Made by a program: the position numbers and the translations under genes. Shown piece by piece: positions 53,178 to 62,007 of a stretch of DNA of 64,000 bases; position 1 is the stretch's first letter; each line of letters begins with the position of its first letter. This DNA comes from Kordiimonas aestuarii (lineage in GTDB: Bacteria; Pseudomonadota; Alphaproteobacteria; Sphingomonadales; Kordiimonadaceae), in assembly GCF_025574465.1 (NCBI RefSeq), contig NZ_JAOBPP010000014.1, forward strand, positions 82,166 through 146,165, in the 5' to 3' direction. The notes under the pieces were generated by a model. That model was given only the letters and a program-made list of their open reading frames with translations, was not told the origin of the DNA and ran no database searches.

Positions 53178-53597
53178 TCAATCTCTGTCGCTGGTGTCTG
53201 GTGCACCATCTAGTTTTATGAGTGCTTCCTGCACTTCCCGTATAATGTGGTCGGTGTTGAACGCGAGGTACGCAACCTCATTGACAAAGCCGCTTACGGC
53301 TGTTCGCAGCCGCTTTTTCTGCTCTTCCTCGCTGAGTAGCTGTCGTGGCTCGGAGACAAAAAGCCCCAGACCCTGCCGGGGTTCCACCAGGCCCTGTGCG
53401 GTCAGTTCGCTGTAGGCCTTAGCGACGGTGTTGGCGTTGATCATCAGCTGCATGGCCAGGCCGCGAACGCTGGGCAGCTTGGTGCCAACCTGCAGCTCGC
53501 CGCACGCGATTTCCATGCGGATCCCATCCACAATCTGCTTGAAGATAGGCCGGGTGTCGCCGGTCACGATCTGGATCTTCACATTGCTGCTGGTCAT
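53178..53597 (-). CDS. GntR family regulator, YtrA subfamily
   Basis: 139 residues from ATG 53597 (GAGGGCGC upstream). Winged helix 'RPIFKQIVDGIRMEIACGELQVGTKLPSVRGLAMQLMINANTVAKAYSELTAQGLVEPRQGLGLFV' (core KLPSVRGLAMQLMINANTV) and a short C-terminal helical tail rather than a full effector domain, the YtrA layout. First gene of the ABC operon; a perfect dyad 15 nt upstream of its ATG suggests autorepression. Confidence 0.93.
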   Translation of the reverse strand: MTSSNVKIQIVTGDTRPIFKQIVDGIRMEIACGELQVGTKLPSVRGLAMQLMINANTVAKAYSELTAQGLVEPRQGLGLFVSEPRQLLSEEEQKKRLRTAVSGFVNEVAYLAFNTDHIIREVQEALIKLDGAPDTSDRD

Positions 53598-53611
53598 GCG
53601 CCCTCGAATCA

Positions 53612-53634
53612 CTGTACTATGTGTAGTAGTACAG
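53612..53634. promoter_or_regulatory. Perfect 8-7-8 palindrome, likely GntR operator
   Basis: CTGTACTA (53612-53619) and TAGTACAG (53627-53634) are exact inverted arms around a 7-nt centre, 15 nt before the gntR ATG and just downstream of a TTGACG -35-like hexamer on the minus strand (53659-53654). Confidence 0.65.
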
Positions 53635-53784
53635 TGCATACACAGCAAGGTTTCGTCAAGAGGCTTTGCTCAAAAGGTGCAAATTGGTGCGGATACCCTG
53701 CCCCCCCAAAAAACCGTTGAAACGGTGGAGGTTTGGCCAAGGCAGCGCAAGGCGTACAACACATTGTATTTTCTTGGGGAAAAA

Positions 53785-53860
53785 TGGTGGTCGGTATTGG
53801 GTTCGAACCAACGACCTCATCGATGTCAACGATGCGCTCTACCAACTGAGCTAACCGACC
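53785..53860 (-). tRNA. tRNA-Val (GAC)
   Basis: On the minus strand a complete cloverleaf starts GGTCGGTTAGCTCAGTTGG, has the anticodon arm CATCG-TTGACAT-CGATG with anticodon GAC (valine codon GUC), the T-arm GTTCGAACC, and acceptor ACCGACC-A with encoded CCA. 76 nt. Confidence 0.97.
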
Positions 53861-53998
53861 GTACCATTTTCAAGGGCCGCGCCAGAACCGGAAGCCCGGC
53901 GGGACGGGTGCGTGTTTACACCGCACCCCGCGCCCGCGCAAGACCATTTTTACACATTTGAGACAGACAGCGGCAGCATGCCAGCGCCATGGCCTGCA

Positions 53999-56350
53999 TC
54001 AGAACGGCTGGCCCAGATACATGAAGGCCGAAAACTGGTCATCCGCCTGCCCACGCGTGTAGCCCGAGCCCAGATACAAGGGGCCAAGCGGTGTATCCGC
54101 GCCGACAAACAGGCTGCCGCCATACCGCAGCGTGCGGAAGGCAATGTCATCCCGGTTGTTCCATGTGTTCCCGGCCTCCAGCGACAGGCCCGCGTAAACC
54201 GGCACGCCAAACAGCGAAGCAATGCCACCCTCATTGACCCGGCGATAATACACCAGCCCGCCTACGCCGTAATATTTACCGCTGATCTGGTTGGCGCGCA
54301 GGCCGGAGAGATTGAGGAAGCCCCCAAGGGCGAAATTATCCGCTTCAGTCTCGTCGCCACCATAGGCAAAGCCGCCATTGGTAAAACCGGTGAGTGTATT
54401 GCGGCCCCAGGTATGGGTATAGGTGAACAGCCCCTCCAGCTTGTTTACCGTCGATTCGCCGCCCAGCACGGTCCGCCCGTCGGTATATTCCAGCTCAAAC
54501 TGGAAACCGCCATGAGGGAAGTTGACATTGTCGAGGGTGTCGGCCTCGAATCTGGCGAAAAAATTGGTTGAATGGATGTTGAACGCGGGGAATTCAAAGT
54601 CTGGTGTTTGCAACTTGGCGCGAGCGATCTGTCGGTCCACCCCGAGAGTCAGCCGCCCAACATTGGAAAGGTTCCGCCCCACGCCCACCCGGGCCAAGCC
54701 ATCGGTTATGCGGGCATCCGCAACCGTCACACCCCGGTCGTTGGTAATACCGCGCACAACACTGGAGACACCAACCCCGCCGGTGACAAAATAGCGCTGC
54801 CGCAGGTCAAGCGGCTGGTAGATCTCTGTCGCGGCACCCAGTTCGTCCCCCACCTGCACCCGGCTGCGCCATTCCGCCCCCAGATCATTGATGCCGAGCA
54901 CCGTATAACTGGCTGCCAGATTATAATTATTGTTCCCGGCGAAATCATCGCTGAGCGACAAGCCAAACTTCACGAAGCGTTTACCCACCGAGCGTTCCGC
55001 CGCGTCGATACGAATGCCGATGTCACCCCCCTCCTCCAGCAACTGATATTCCACCCGGTCAAAATAGCCGGTGCCATAAATCCGGGTCAGATCATCACTC
55101 AATTTGGCTTCGTTGATTTCCTCACCGGCTTTTTGCCGGATGAGCGAGCGGATATATTCGTCCGGCAGGCTGGAGGAATTCTGCACGGTGATGAAATCTA
55201 TCACCGGCCGCCTGCTGTCGGGCACACGCGCGGCAAGATGGGCGGCCCATTCCTCATCACTTACCGCCAGCACCTTAAGGGCCTCCGCCGCGTTGTCCGC
55301 CGCCTTTTCACCTTGCGGAATAGCAGATGTCGTGCGGTAAAATTCCGTCAGGCCAATGTCCGAGACATTGGGGCGCAGCAGGAAATCCTCGTTGGTCATC
55401 AGGTCAAGCTGGGCTTGCCGCCCCTTCAGCGTCAGCAGGGACAAAAGCTGGCTGAAAACCTTCGGCACCGAGGTAATCTCGTCCCGGTCCGCGAGCGGTG
55501 TGCCGATATCCACAAGGATAACAATATCCGCGCCCATGTCGCGCACCACACTGACCGGCAGGTTGTTGACAAGCCCGCCATCCACCAGCAGACGCCCCTC
55601 GCGGTCAAGCGGCGGAAAGAGGCCCGGCACCGACATGCTGCCCAGTACCGCGCTGGCAATATCGCCTGCGCCCAGCACCACTTCCTGCCCGGTCTCCAGG
55701 TCTGTTGCCACCGCCCGGAACGGGATAGGCAAGTCATCAAAGTCACGAATATGATCCACGCGGGAGAGGAAGCGCCGAAGCATGAGCCGCAACTGGTTGC
55801 CGCGCACGAGGCCGGGCGGCAGGGAAAGGCCGTCAGGGCCAACGCTAAACTCGAAATCCAGCGCGGTTTCCTCATCATCCAGCTTCCGCTGAAAGCTGCG
55901 CCCGGAACGTGGTGCCCGGTCGCTCAGGAGGGTATCCCAGCGCATTTGGGACAGGGCAATTTCCAGCTCATCCGCGCTATATCCCGCAGCATAGAACGAG
56001 CCAACGATGGCACCAAAGCTGGTCCCGGCGATATAATCGACCGGTATCTGAAGCTGTTCAAGCACCTTGAGAACGCCGATATGGGCCCCGCCCCGCGCCC
56101 CGCCACCGGCCAGCACAAGGCCAATTTTCGGCCGCTCCCGCTTCTCCGCCGAAAGTTTCGCTGGTTGCGCTGGTGTCATTGATGTCACTGATGTCAATGA
56201 TGTCACTGGGCTCGCTGGTGCCGCGTCCCCGGCGTCACCATCCGCCCGCAAGCCGCCTGTGAACAACAGGGCACACAGCAGGGCGCCCATCACGCACAGC
56301 ATACCGGTCATGAACCGAAAAGGCATGACCCAGCCAGCAATCGCGCCCAT
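53999..56350 (-). CDS. Patatin-like phospholipase with POTRA and Omp85 barrel (type Vd, PlpD-like)
   Basis: 783 residues. Signal peptide (~1-36), low-complexity Ser/Thr/Val linker, patatin domain (~72-270) with oxyanion 'LVLAGGGARGGAHIGVLKVL', nucleophile Ser111 in 'AGTSFGAIVGS' and Asp257 in 'RLLVDGGLVNNLPVS'. A POTRA-like domain (~390-460, 'INEAKLSDDLTRIYGTGYFDRVEYQLLEEGG') and a 16-strand Omp85 barrel follow, ending in Phe ('FMYLGQPF'). This is the layout of type Vd autotransporters such as PlpD, which display or release a lipase. GGGGGAATGC precedes the ATG. Confidence 0.94.
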   Translation of the reverse strand: MGAIAGWVMPFRFMTGMLCVMGALLCALLFTGGLRADGDAGDAAPASPVTSLTSVTSMTPAQPAKLSAEKRERPKIGLVLAGGGARGGAHIGVLKVLEQLQIPVDYIAGTSFGAIVGSFYAAGYSADELEIALSQMRWDTLLSDRAPRSGRSFQRKLDDEETALDFEFSVGPDGLSLPPGLVRGNQLRLMLRRFLSRVDHIRDFDDLPIPFRAVATDLETGQEVVLGAGDIASAVLGSMSVPGLFPPLDREGRLLVDGGLVNNLPVSVVRDMGADIVILVDIGTPLADRDEITSVPKVFSQLLSLLTLKGRQAQLDLMTNEDFLLRPNVSDIGLTEFYRTTSAIPQGEKAADNAAEALKVLAVSDEEWAAHLAARVPDSRRPVIDFITVQNSSSLPDEYIRSLIRQKAGEEINEAKLSDDLTRIYGTGYFDRVEYQLLEEGGDIGIRIDAAERSVGKRFVKFGLSLSDDFAGNNNYNLAASYTVLGINDLGAEWRSRVQVGDELGAATEIYQPLDLRQRYFVTGGVGVSSVVRGITNDRGVTVADARITDGLARVGVGRNLSNVGRLTLGVDRQIARAKLQTPDFEFPAFNIHSTNFFARFEADTLDNVNFPHGGFQFELEYTDGRTVLGGESTVNKLEGLFTYTHTWGRNTLTGFTNGGFAYGGDETEADNFALGGFLNLSGLRANQISGKYYGVGGLVYYRRVNEGGIASLFGVPVYAGLSLEAGNTWNNRDDIAFRTLRYGGSLFVGADTPLGPLYLGSGYTRGQADDQFSAFMYLGQPF

Positions 56351-56522
56351 GCATTCCCCCGCATTCGTTATCGCTTCAATTCAGCCTTATGTCCCTTAAG
56401 GCCATTCCCGATTTTGCTTTGTCTATCACGTTACAGAAACCATACACAGCGCTTTCATCACATGGCAGCGAGGGGAAAAACTTGTCGGTGACAGGCCTGC
56501 CGTTTCACGCTAGCGTAGCCAC

Positions 56523-57470
56523 ATGACCAGCGGTTCGGACATATCAACAGATGGCAGCAGCGTCGCCCACAACGAAGGGCCGCCCCCGCCTTATGTGATC
56601 AAACCCCCGAAAGGGACACCCCGCGCCTTTGTCTTCGCCGCGCCCCACAGCGGACGGCATTATCCGGATGGCATGACCAGGGCGGCAAAACTGGGCCCGC
56701 ATACCCTGCGGATGTCGGAGGACGCCTATGTCGACCGGCTCTTTTGGGCAGCGCCGCGCCACGGTGCCAGCCTTGTCGTCGCGACCCACGCGCGCGCCTA
56801 TCTTGACCTCAACCGGTCGGAACTTGAGCTGGACCCGGAAATGTTCAGCCCGGCGCTGGATGAAAACACGCTGGATATCAGCCACCGCGTAAAGGCCGGG
56901 CTTGGGCTTATCCCGAAACTCGTGGGCGAGGGGCTGTCCATCTACAAGGCAAGCCTGCCCGCGCGGGAAGCTTTCCACCGCATAGACACAGTATACAAAC
57001 CCTATCACGGTGAACTGCGCACGCTGCTTGAAGCAAGGCAACGCCAGTTTGGTTCCGCCGTTCTTATTGACTGTCATTCCATGCCGTCGGAAATGCCATC
57101 GGGCAGGCGGCGCAACCGCAACATCGGCCCTGATATCGTGCTGGGGGACTGCTGGGGAGCGTCGTGCGCGCGCGAACTGACCTCGCTGGCGGAAGAACTG
57201 CTGATCCGCGCGGGCTTTAGCGTGCGGCGTAACGTGCCGTATTCCGGTGGCTTTGCCACACAGCACTATGGCAAGCCCAATGCGGGCTTCCATGCGCTGC
57301 AGATCGAAATAAGCCGCAGCCTCTATATGGATGAAACCACCCTTGAACCCCTGGCCTGCTTCGACGAGATTGAGAACAAGATGGCCTGGTTCACAGAGAC
57401 ACTGATCCGTGAATACGGCGAACAGCTGTCGTCCCGCGGCACGCAGGGCCTGCCCCGCGCGGCTGAATAA
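56523..57470 (+). CDS. N-formylglutamate amidohydrolase family protein
   Basis: 315 residues of the FGase family, which hydrolyses N-formylglutamate in histidine degradation or related amides. 'FVFAAPHSGRHYPDGM', 'THARAYLDLNRSELELDPEMF', 'LIDCHSMPSE' with the zinc-type Asp-His, 'PYSGGFATQHYGKP' and 'ALQIEISRSLYMDE' are conserved. No hut genes are adjacent, so the substrate may differ. Monocistronic. Confidence 0.93.
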   Translation: MTSGSDISTDGSSVAHNEGPPPPYVIKPPKGTPRAFVFAAPHSGRHYPDGMTRAAKLGPHTLRMSEDAYVDRLFWAAPRHGASLVVATHARAYLDLNRSELELDPEMFSPALDENTLDISHRVKAGLGLIPKLVGEGLSIYKASLPAREAFHRIDTVYKPYHGELRTLLEARQRQFGSAVLIDCHSMPSEMPSGRRRNRNIGPDIVLGDCWGASCARELTSLAEELLIRAGFSVRRNVPYSGGFATQHYGKPNAGFHALQIEISRSLYMDETTLEPLACFDEIENKMAWFTETLIREYGEQLSSRGTQGLPRAAE

Positions 57471-57877
57471 GCCGCCCCGGATACATCGCTCCCGACACAC
57501 CCTTCCCGACACGCGCCGACAAGCCGGATGCAGCAAGCCGCCCGTCGCTCAGCTATTCATTTTTGTGGGAAGCATTTGGCTTAAATGCCTTGAGGCTCAT
57601 ACTAAACCAAAGATTACTTATGCGCATATAATTTCAATATGGACTCATATTAGAAATTTAATTTCACAAGAAACCAAGTTGATTGCCATGTGTTTCAAAA
57701 AGCACACCTGAAGATATCTTCCGCCTGGCTTTCGCAAAAAACGCGTCTTTCGCAATTTTATGTTCCCAACCCACGAAGGCTATTCGTCTTTGTTGGTATC
57801 GAATGCGTTCATCGCTTACCGGGGGGTTTGCGGAGCTCAGTTGATAACCATACCAAACAAACACACGGAGGGGTTCT
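57471..57877. promoter_or_regulatory. Long AT-rich leader of the second TonB receptor
   Basis: About 400 nt without a gene, markedly AT-rich at 57590-57680. CTTTCGCAA is directly repeated at 57729-57737 and 57747-57755 (18-bp period), and TTCGCAAAAA within it also occurs before the other TonB receptor (37641). It probably holds the promoter and an operator. Confidence 0.4.
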
Positions 57878-60520
57878 GTGGATATCATGAAAAAACTGCT
57901 TTTGGGCACATCTTGCGTTGCAATGGTGTCGTCCATCTCAAGCGGTGTATTTGCTCAGGAAGAAGCTGACACATCAGCGGACACAATGGCGATCGAAGAG
58001 GTCGTTGTTACGGGTTCGCGGCGTGCTGCACGTTCCGCGGCGGATACACCGGCACCTGTTGATGTTATCAGCGGGGACGATTTTGCGAACCAGGGCGACG
58101 GCGATATGTCCAACCTGCTGCGCACAGTCGTGCCGTCCTATAATGTCAACACACAGCCGATCTCGGACGCGGCGACGCTTGTTCGCCCGGCAAACCTGCG
58201 CGGCCTCGCGCCTGACCAGACGCTCGTTCTGCTGAACGGCAAGCGCCGCCACCGTGCGGCTGTCATCGCCTTCCTTGGGGGTGGACTGTCGGACGGTGCG
58301 CAAGGGCCTGACATTTCCGTCATCCCGGCCATCGCACTCAAGCGCGTTGAAGTGCTGCGCGACGGTGCTGCCGCGCAATATGGTTCTGACGCCATTGCGG
58401 GCGTGATGAACTTTGTGCTGCGTGACGACAATGAAGGCGGCTCGATCGAAGCCAAATATGGTTCGACATACGAAGGCGACGGTGACCAGTTGCAGTTTGC
58501 TGCCAATGTAGGCCTGCCCGTCACCGACAGCGGCTTTGTCAACTTCTCGGCCGAGTGGCGCCAGCAGGACGCGACCGACCGCAGCGTGCAGCGTGATGAC
58601 GCCCAAGGCCTGATCGACGCCGGCAACACCGACGTACGCGAACCATATGCCCAGATCTGGGGCCAGCCTGAAGTGCGGAACGACTGGAAAGCCTTCATGA
58701 ACTTCGGCATCGAAACCGGGGACAACTCCGAAGTCTATGCTTTCGGTAACTATGCCGAACGTGAAGTTGAAGGCGGTTTCTTCTACCGTAACCCGAACAC
58801 CCGTGGTGGCGTGAACTCAAACGACGGCGGCGAAACCCGCCTCGTGGGTGACCTTGCGCCCGATGACGGCGTTACCTGCCCGGGCGGCTATAACTTCAAT
58901 GAAGGCGAAGCCACAACGGGCACGATCCCTAACCCGCTTGTGATCGGCTCCGCCGGTGAAGCGGCGGCACTGGCGGCCATCAATGCCGATCCGAACTGTT
59001 TCATCTTCAACGAGATGTTCCCGGGCGGCTTCACACCACAATTCGGCGGCAAGCTGAACGACATCGCCGGCGCCATGGGCTTCCGCGGTGAACTGGACAA
59101 CGGCATGACCTACGACATCAGCGTGCATGCTGGTCGTAACCAGGCTGACTTCTTCATCTCGAACACCATCAACCCAAGCCTCGGCCCATCAACGCCAACC
59201 ACGTTTGAGCTTGGTTCCTACGTTCAGCTTGAGAAAAATTTCAACGCGGACGTTTCCTACCCGCTTGAGGTTGGTTTCTACTCACCGCTGAACGTGGCAG
59301 CCGGTTTTGAATGGCGTGAAGAGCAGTTCGAAGCACGCACGGGCCAGCCGGAATCTTTCGATATCGGCATTCTGGCGCAACCGTTCGAGCGTGAAAACGC
59401 AAGTGGCGAGACCATTAGCTTCAACCAGGGCTTTGGCCTTGGCTCCAACGGCTTCTCGGGCTTCAGCCCACAAGTTGCCGGCCAGTGGGACCGGTCCAAC
59501 ATTGCGCTTTACCTCGACCTTGAAGCAGACGTCACCGAAGACCTTATCCTCGGTGCGGCCCTGCGCTGGGAAGACTTCTCTGACTTTGGTTCCACAACCA
59601 ACTTCAAGGTAAGCGCGCTCTATAAACTTGGTGACAGCATTCGCCTCAGAGGTTCCTACTCCACCGGCTTCCGTGCACCAACCGTTGGCCAGCAACAGGT
59701 AATCAACGTATCCACCGTGTTTGAGCAAACGCCAAGCGGCCTGCAACTGGCACAGCGTGGTACCATCCCACCAACCAACCCTGTTGCCATCAGTAAAGGT
59801 GCCCAGCCACTTGGTCCCGAGAAATCCAACAGCTTCACGCTTGGTCTCGTGGCAGACCTCGGTGCCGCAAGTGTGACGGTCGACTATTTCAACATCAAGC
59901 TTAAAGACCGGATCACCCAGTCAGCCAGTATTTCGCTGACACAGGCGGAACGTGACGCCCTGGTGGCCTCTGGCGTATCCTTCGCGGCGGACCTCGCGGC
60001 CTTCCGCTTCTTCGTCAACGACTTCGACACCCGCACGCAGGGCGTTGACGTTGTGGCGACGATCCCGCTGACCATTACCGACAGTGGCAATACCAACCTG
60101 TCGTTTGCCGGTAACTACACCAAAACCGAAGTGGTCGACTTCAACCCGGTAACCCTTGACGGCACCCGTATCCGCCAGCTTGAGGAAAACCTGCCACGCT
60201 GGCGCGGCAATGCGACCTTGACGCATGCCACCGACAGCTGGCGCGTACTGACGCGGGTCAACTATTTCGGCAAATACTGGGAAGCACACCTCGACAGTGG
60301 TGACCTGCCGATCGAGGCCGGGTCTGAAATCACCTTCGATGCTGAAATCGGCTTCAATGTGATGGAAAACCTGGAGCTGATCGTGGGGGCCAACAACCTG
60401 TTCAACAACTACCCTGACGATAACGAATGGGCAGGTGTTGCAGGTGCGGCTTATCCGGTTACGTCACCCATGGGCTTCAACGGCGGCTTCTACTACGCCC
60501 GCGCCCGCTTTACTTTCTAA
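57878..60520 (+). CDS. TonB-dependent receptor
   Basis: 880 residues from a GTG at 57878 with GGAGGGG four nt upstream; ATG 57887 is in frame but 13 nt away. Signal peptide, TonB-box region 'AIEEVVVTGSRRAAR', plug (~45-160: 'TPAPVDVISGDDFANQGDGDMSNLLRTVVPSYN', 'NLRGLAPDQTLVLLNGKRRHRAA', 'KRVEVLRDGAAAQYGSDAIAGVMNFVLRDD') and a large barrel ending in Phe. The 'LNGKRRHRAAVI' and 'QYGSDAIAGVMN' text belongs to the big receptor group expanded in aquatic alphaproteobacteria, often for carbohydrates or unknown organics rather than siderophores. No inner-membrane partner is adjacent. Confidence 0.94.
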   Translation: MDIMKKLLLGTSCVAMVSSISSGVFAQEEADTSADTMAIEEVVVTGSRRAARSAADTPAPVDVISGDDFANQGDGDMSNLLRTVVPSYNVNTQPISDAATLVRPANLRGLAPDQTLVLLNGKRRHRAAVIAFLGGGLSDGAQGPDISVIPAIALKRVEVLRDGAAAQYGSDAIAGVMNFVLRDDNEGGSIEAKYGSTYEGDGDQLQFAANVGLPVTDSGFVNFSAEWRQQDATDRSVQRDDAQGLIDAGNTDVREPYAQIWGQPEVRNDWKAFMNFGIETGDNSEVYAFGNYAEREVEGGFFYRNPNTRGGVNSNDGGETRLVGDLAPDDGVTCPGGYNFNEGEATTGTIPNPLVIGSAGEAAALAAINADPNCFIFNEMFPGGFTPQFGGKLNDIAGAMGFRGELDNGMTYDISVHAGRNQADFFISNTINPSLGPSTPTTFELGSYVQLEKNFNADVSYPLEVGFYSPLNVAAGFEWREEQFEARTGQPESFDIGILAQPFERENASGETISFNQGFGLGSNGFSGFSPQVAGQWDRSNIALYLDLEADVTEDLILGAALRWEDFSDFGSTTNFKVSALYKLGDSIRLRGSYSTGFRAPTVGQQQVINVSTVFEQTPSGLQLAQRGTIPPTNPVAISKGAQPLGPEKSNSFTLGLVADLGAASVTVDYFNIKLKDRITQSASISLTQAERDALVASGVSFAADLAAFRFFVNDFDTRTQGVDVVATIPLTITDSGNTNLSFAGNYTKTEVVDFNPVTLDGTRIRQLEENLPRWRGNATLTHATDSWRVLTRVNYFGKYWEAHLDSGDLPIEAGSEITFDAEIGFNVMENLELIVGANNLFNNYPDDNEWAGVAGAAYPVTSPMGFNGGFYYARARFTF

Positions 60521-60547
60521 GCACTGTTCCCAGACAGACACTCCTGA

Positions 60548-60574
60548 GGGGCGCTCCGGCGCCCCCTTTTTTTT
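60548..60574 (+). terminator. Intrinsic terminator of the TonB receptor gene
   Basis: GGGGCGC (60548-60554), loop TCCG, GCGCCCC (60559-60565), then eight or nine Ts. Confidence 0.93.
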
Positions 60575-60597
60575 ATGCCCGCGATACCCTTGATGGC

Positions 60598-60659
60598 ACG
60601 CGCGCCGCACCGCGCATATGTCGCGCACATTCCGCACACCATTCGCACAACGTGCGCAC
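60598..60659. repeat. Second copy of the degenerate CGC(A)CA(C/T)-type array
   Basis: CGCGCACATTC, CGCACACCATT and CGCACAACGTG style units, sharing the exact 15-mer TCGCGCACATTCCGC with the array at 15064-15180. It abuts the terminator end of the minus-strand small RNA. Confidence 0.4.
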
Positions 60660-60745
60660 AAAAAAAGAGGCCACGCTTTCGCGTGGCCCAGGCTCAGGGA
60701 GGAAACGCCCACGGAGGGCATTAGCGGGGCTACCCGCTACAGACT
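60660..60745 (-). ncRNA. Trans-acting small RNA, probably mmgR/alpha-r8 (suhB-type) family
   Basis: Read on the minus strand: hairpin 1 UAGCGGG/CCCGCUA (60739-60722), hairpin 2 GCCC-UCCGU-GGGC (60719-60707), a single-stranded stretch with the 10-mer UUUCCUCCCU (60705-60696), and a textbook terminator GGCCACGC-GAAA-GCGUGGCC (60688-60669) followed by UC and seven Us ending near 60660. The 10-mer is, from memory, the conserved unpaired motif of the alphaproteobacterial mmgR/alpha-r8 RNAs, and its CCUCC can pair with ribosome sites. The 5' end is estimated at 60740-60746. No protein frame explains it. Confidence 0.75.
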
Positions 60746-61009
60746 AAGATAATTGCATAACCATCAAATTCCAAGTGAAGGGTAAGTCACGAAACCTTGA
60801 GAATTTCTTAATTCCCCATAACTATTTGTAATTAATGAGGTTTACACCGCGTCTTCTTTCAAAATAATTCTGTAAAAAATCGAACTTCCTGTTATCCCGC
60901 CGCCGGAGAGTCGCAGAATCCCGAAAGCGACTCATTATAGATTCGTTTTTCAAGAAACGGTCACATTGGTGCAACGCAAGTGTCACCATGCGCGCGCATA
61001 CATAGGCGC

Positions 61010-61996
61010 ATGAAAAAGATGGCAGAAAACCTGTTTTTTCCTTCTCTCCCCACCGTAGGAGAGCAGAATTTTCTTCGGGATGCGGCGCCTGCCTCCCACG
61101 ACAACAAGGCTTCCTCCCGGCCTTCTCCCCCTGACAAGGCGCCGTCCCCCGGTCCCGGTAAACATTCGAACAGGAAAAAACAGGCGCGTCACTATCGCGC
61201 TATTTTTATATCGGACACCCACCTCGGCACACGCGCCGCGCGAGTGGACCTGCTGCTGGATTTCCTGAAATCCGTCACCTGCGACAAGCTTTTCCTCGTG
61301 GGCGACATTATCGACGGCTGGCAGATCAAACGCACCTGGTACTGGGATACCACCCACAATGACGTCATCCGCCGTGTGCTCAAAATGGCCAAACACGGCA
61401 CGGATGTCATCTATATCCCCGGCAACCACGATGAAGCATTGCGCGGCTTCGAAGGTCACAACATGGCAGGCGTCGAACTGGTGCCTGACATGGTTTATGA
61501 GGCAGCCAACGGCAAGCGCTACTGGGTTTTGCACGGCGACCAGTTCGACGGTGTGGTGAAATATGCCAAATGGCTGGCCCATGTGGGCGACCGCGCCTAT
61601 GTGATGCTGCTCAAGTTGAACACATGGGTAAACTGGCTGCGCCGCAAGATGGGTTACAGCTACTGGTCGCTATCTAAATACCTGAAGCAAAAAGTAAAAA
61701 ACGCTGTTGAATATATCGGCCGATTTGAAGAGGCGGTCGCGGCAGAGGCCAAACGCCGCGGCGTAGACGGCGTGATCTGCGGCCACATTCACCATGCCGA
61801 ACGCCGCTTCTTTGACGGCATCGACTATATGAACGATGGTGACTGGGTCGAAAGCTGCACGGCACTTGTCGAATATGACGATGGCCGGTTTGAGATCCTG
61901 CACTGGGCCGACGAGGTCGCGGCGCGGAAAGAAAACAACAACAAGCGTGGCAAAAGCGGCAAGGCCCGCGAGCTGACGCCTGTGGCGGCAGAGTAG
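61010..61996 (+). CDS. UDP-2,3-diacylglucosamine diphosphatase-like metallophosphoesterase
   Basis: 328 residues from ATG 61010. After a Pro/Lys-rich N-terminal ~60 residues comes a calcineurin-like phosphoesterase: 'AIFISDTHLGTRAARVDLLLDFL', 'LFLVGDIIDGWQIKR', 'VIYIPGNHDEALRGF', 'VLHGDQFDG' and 'GVICGHIHHAERR', giving the full dimetal site. The family is annotated as LpxH-like, but the downstream glycosyltransferase pairing 11 nt away is typical of alphaproteobacterial glycolipid genes, so the substrate may be a lipid phosphate other than UDP-diacylglucosamine. Confidence 0.9.
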   Translation: MKKMAENLFFPSLPTVGEQNFLRDAAPASHDNKASSRPSPPDKAPSPGPGKHSNRKKQARHYRAIFISDTHLGTRAARVDLLLDFLKSVTCDKLFLVGDIIDGWQIKRTWYWDTTHNDVIRRVLKMAKHGTDVIYIPGNHDEALRGFEGHNMAGVELVPDMVYEAANGKRYWVLHGDQFDGVVKYAKWLAHVGDRAYVMLLKLNTWVNWLRRKMGYSYWSLSKYLKQKVKNAVEYIGRFEEAVAAEAKRRGVDGVICGHIHHAERRFFDGIDYMNDGDWVESCTALVEYDDGRFEILHWADEVAARKENNNKRGKSGKARELTPVAAE

Positions 61997-62007
61997 CTTC
62001 GCGCTTT

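Noticed and set aside
53694..53780. Extra tRNA or RNA gene beside tRNA-Val
   Set aside because: No second cloverleaf could be folded on either strand around 53600-54000.
54572..56182. 536-codon plus-strand open frame opposite the patatin/Omp85 gene
   Set aside because: It is the antisense shadow of a clearly coding high-GC gene; its translation is rich in His, Arg and Gln without any family motif.
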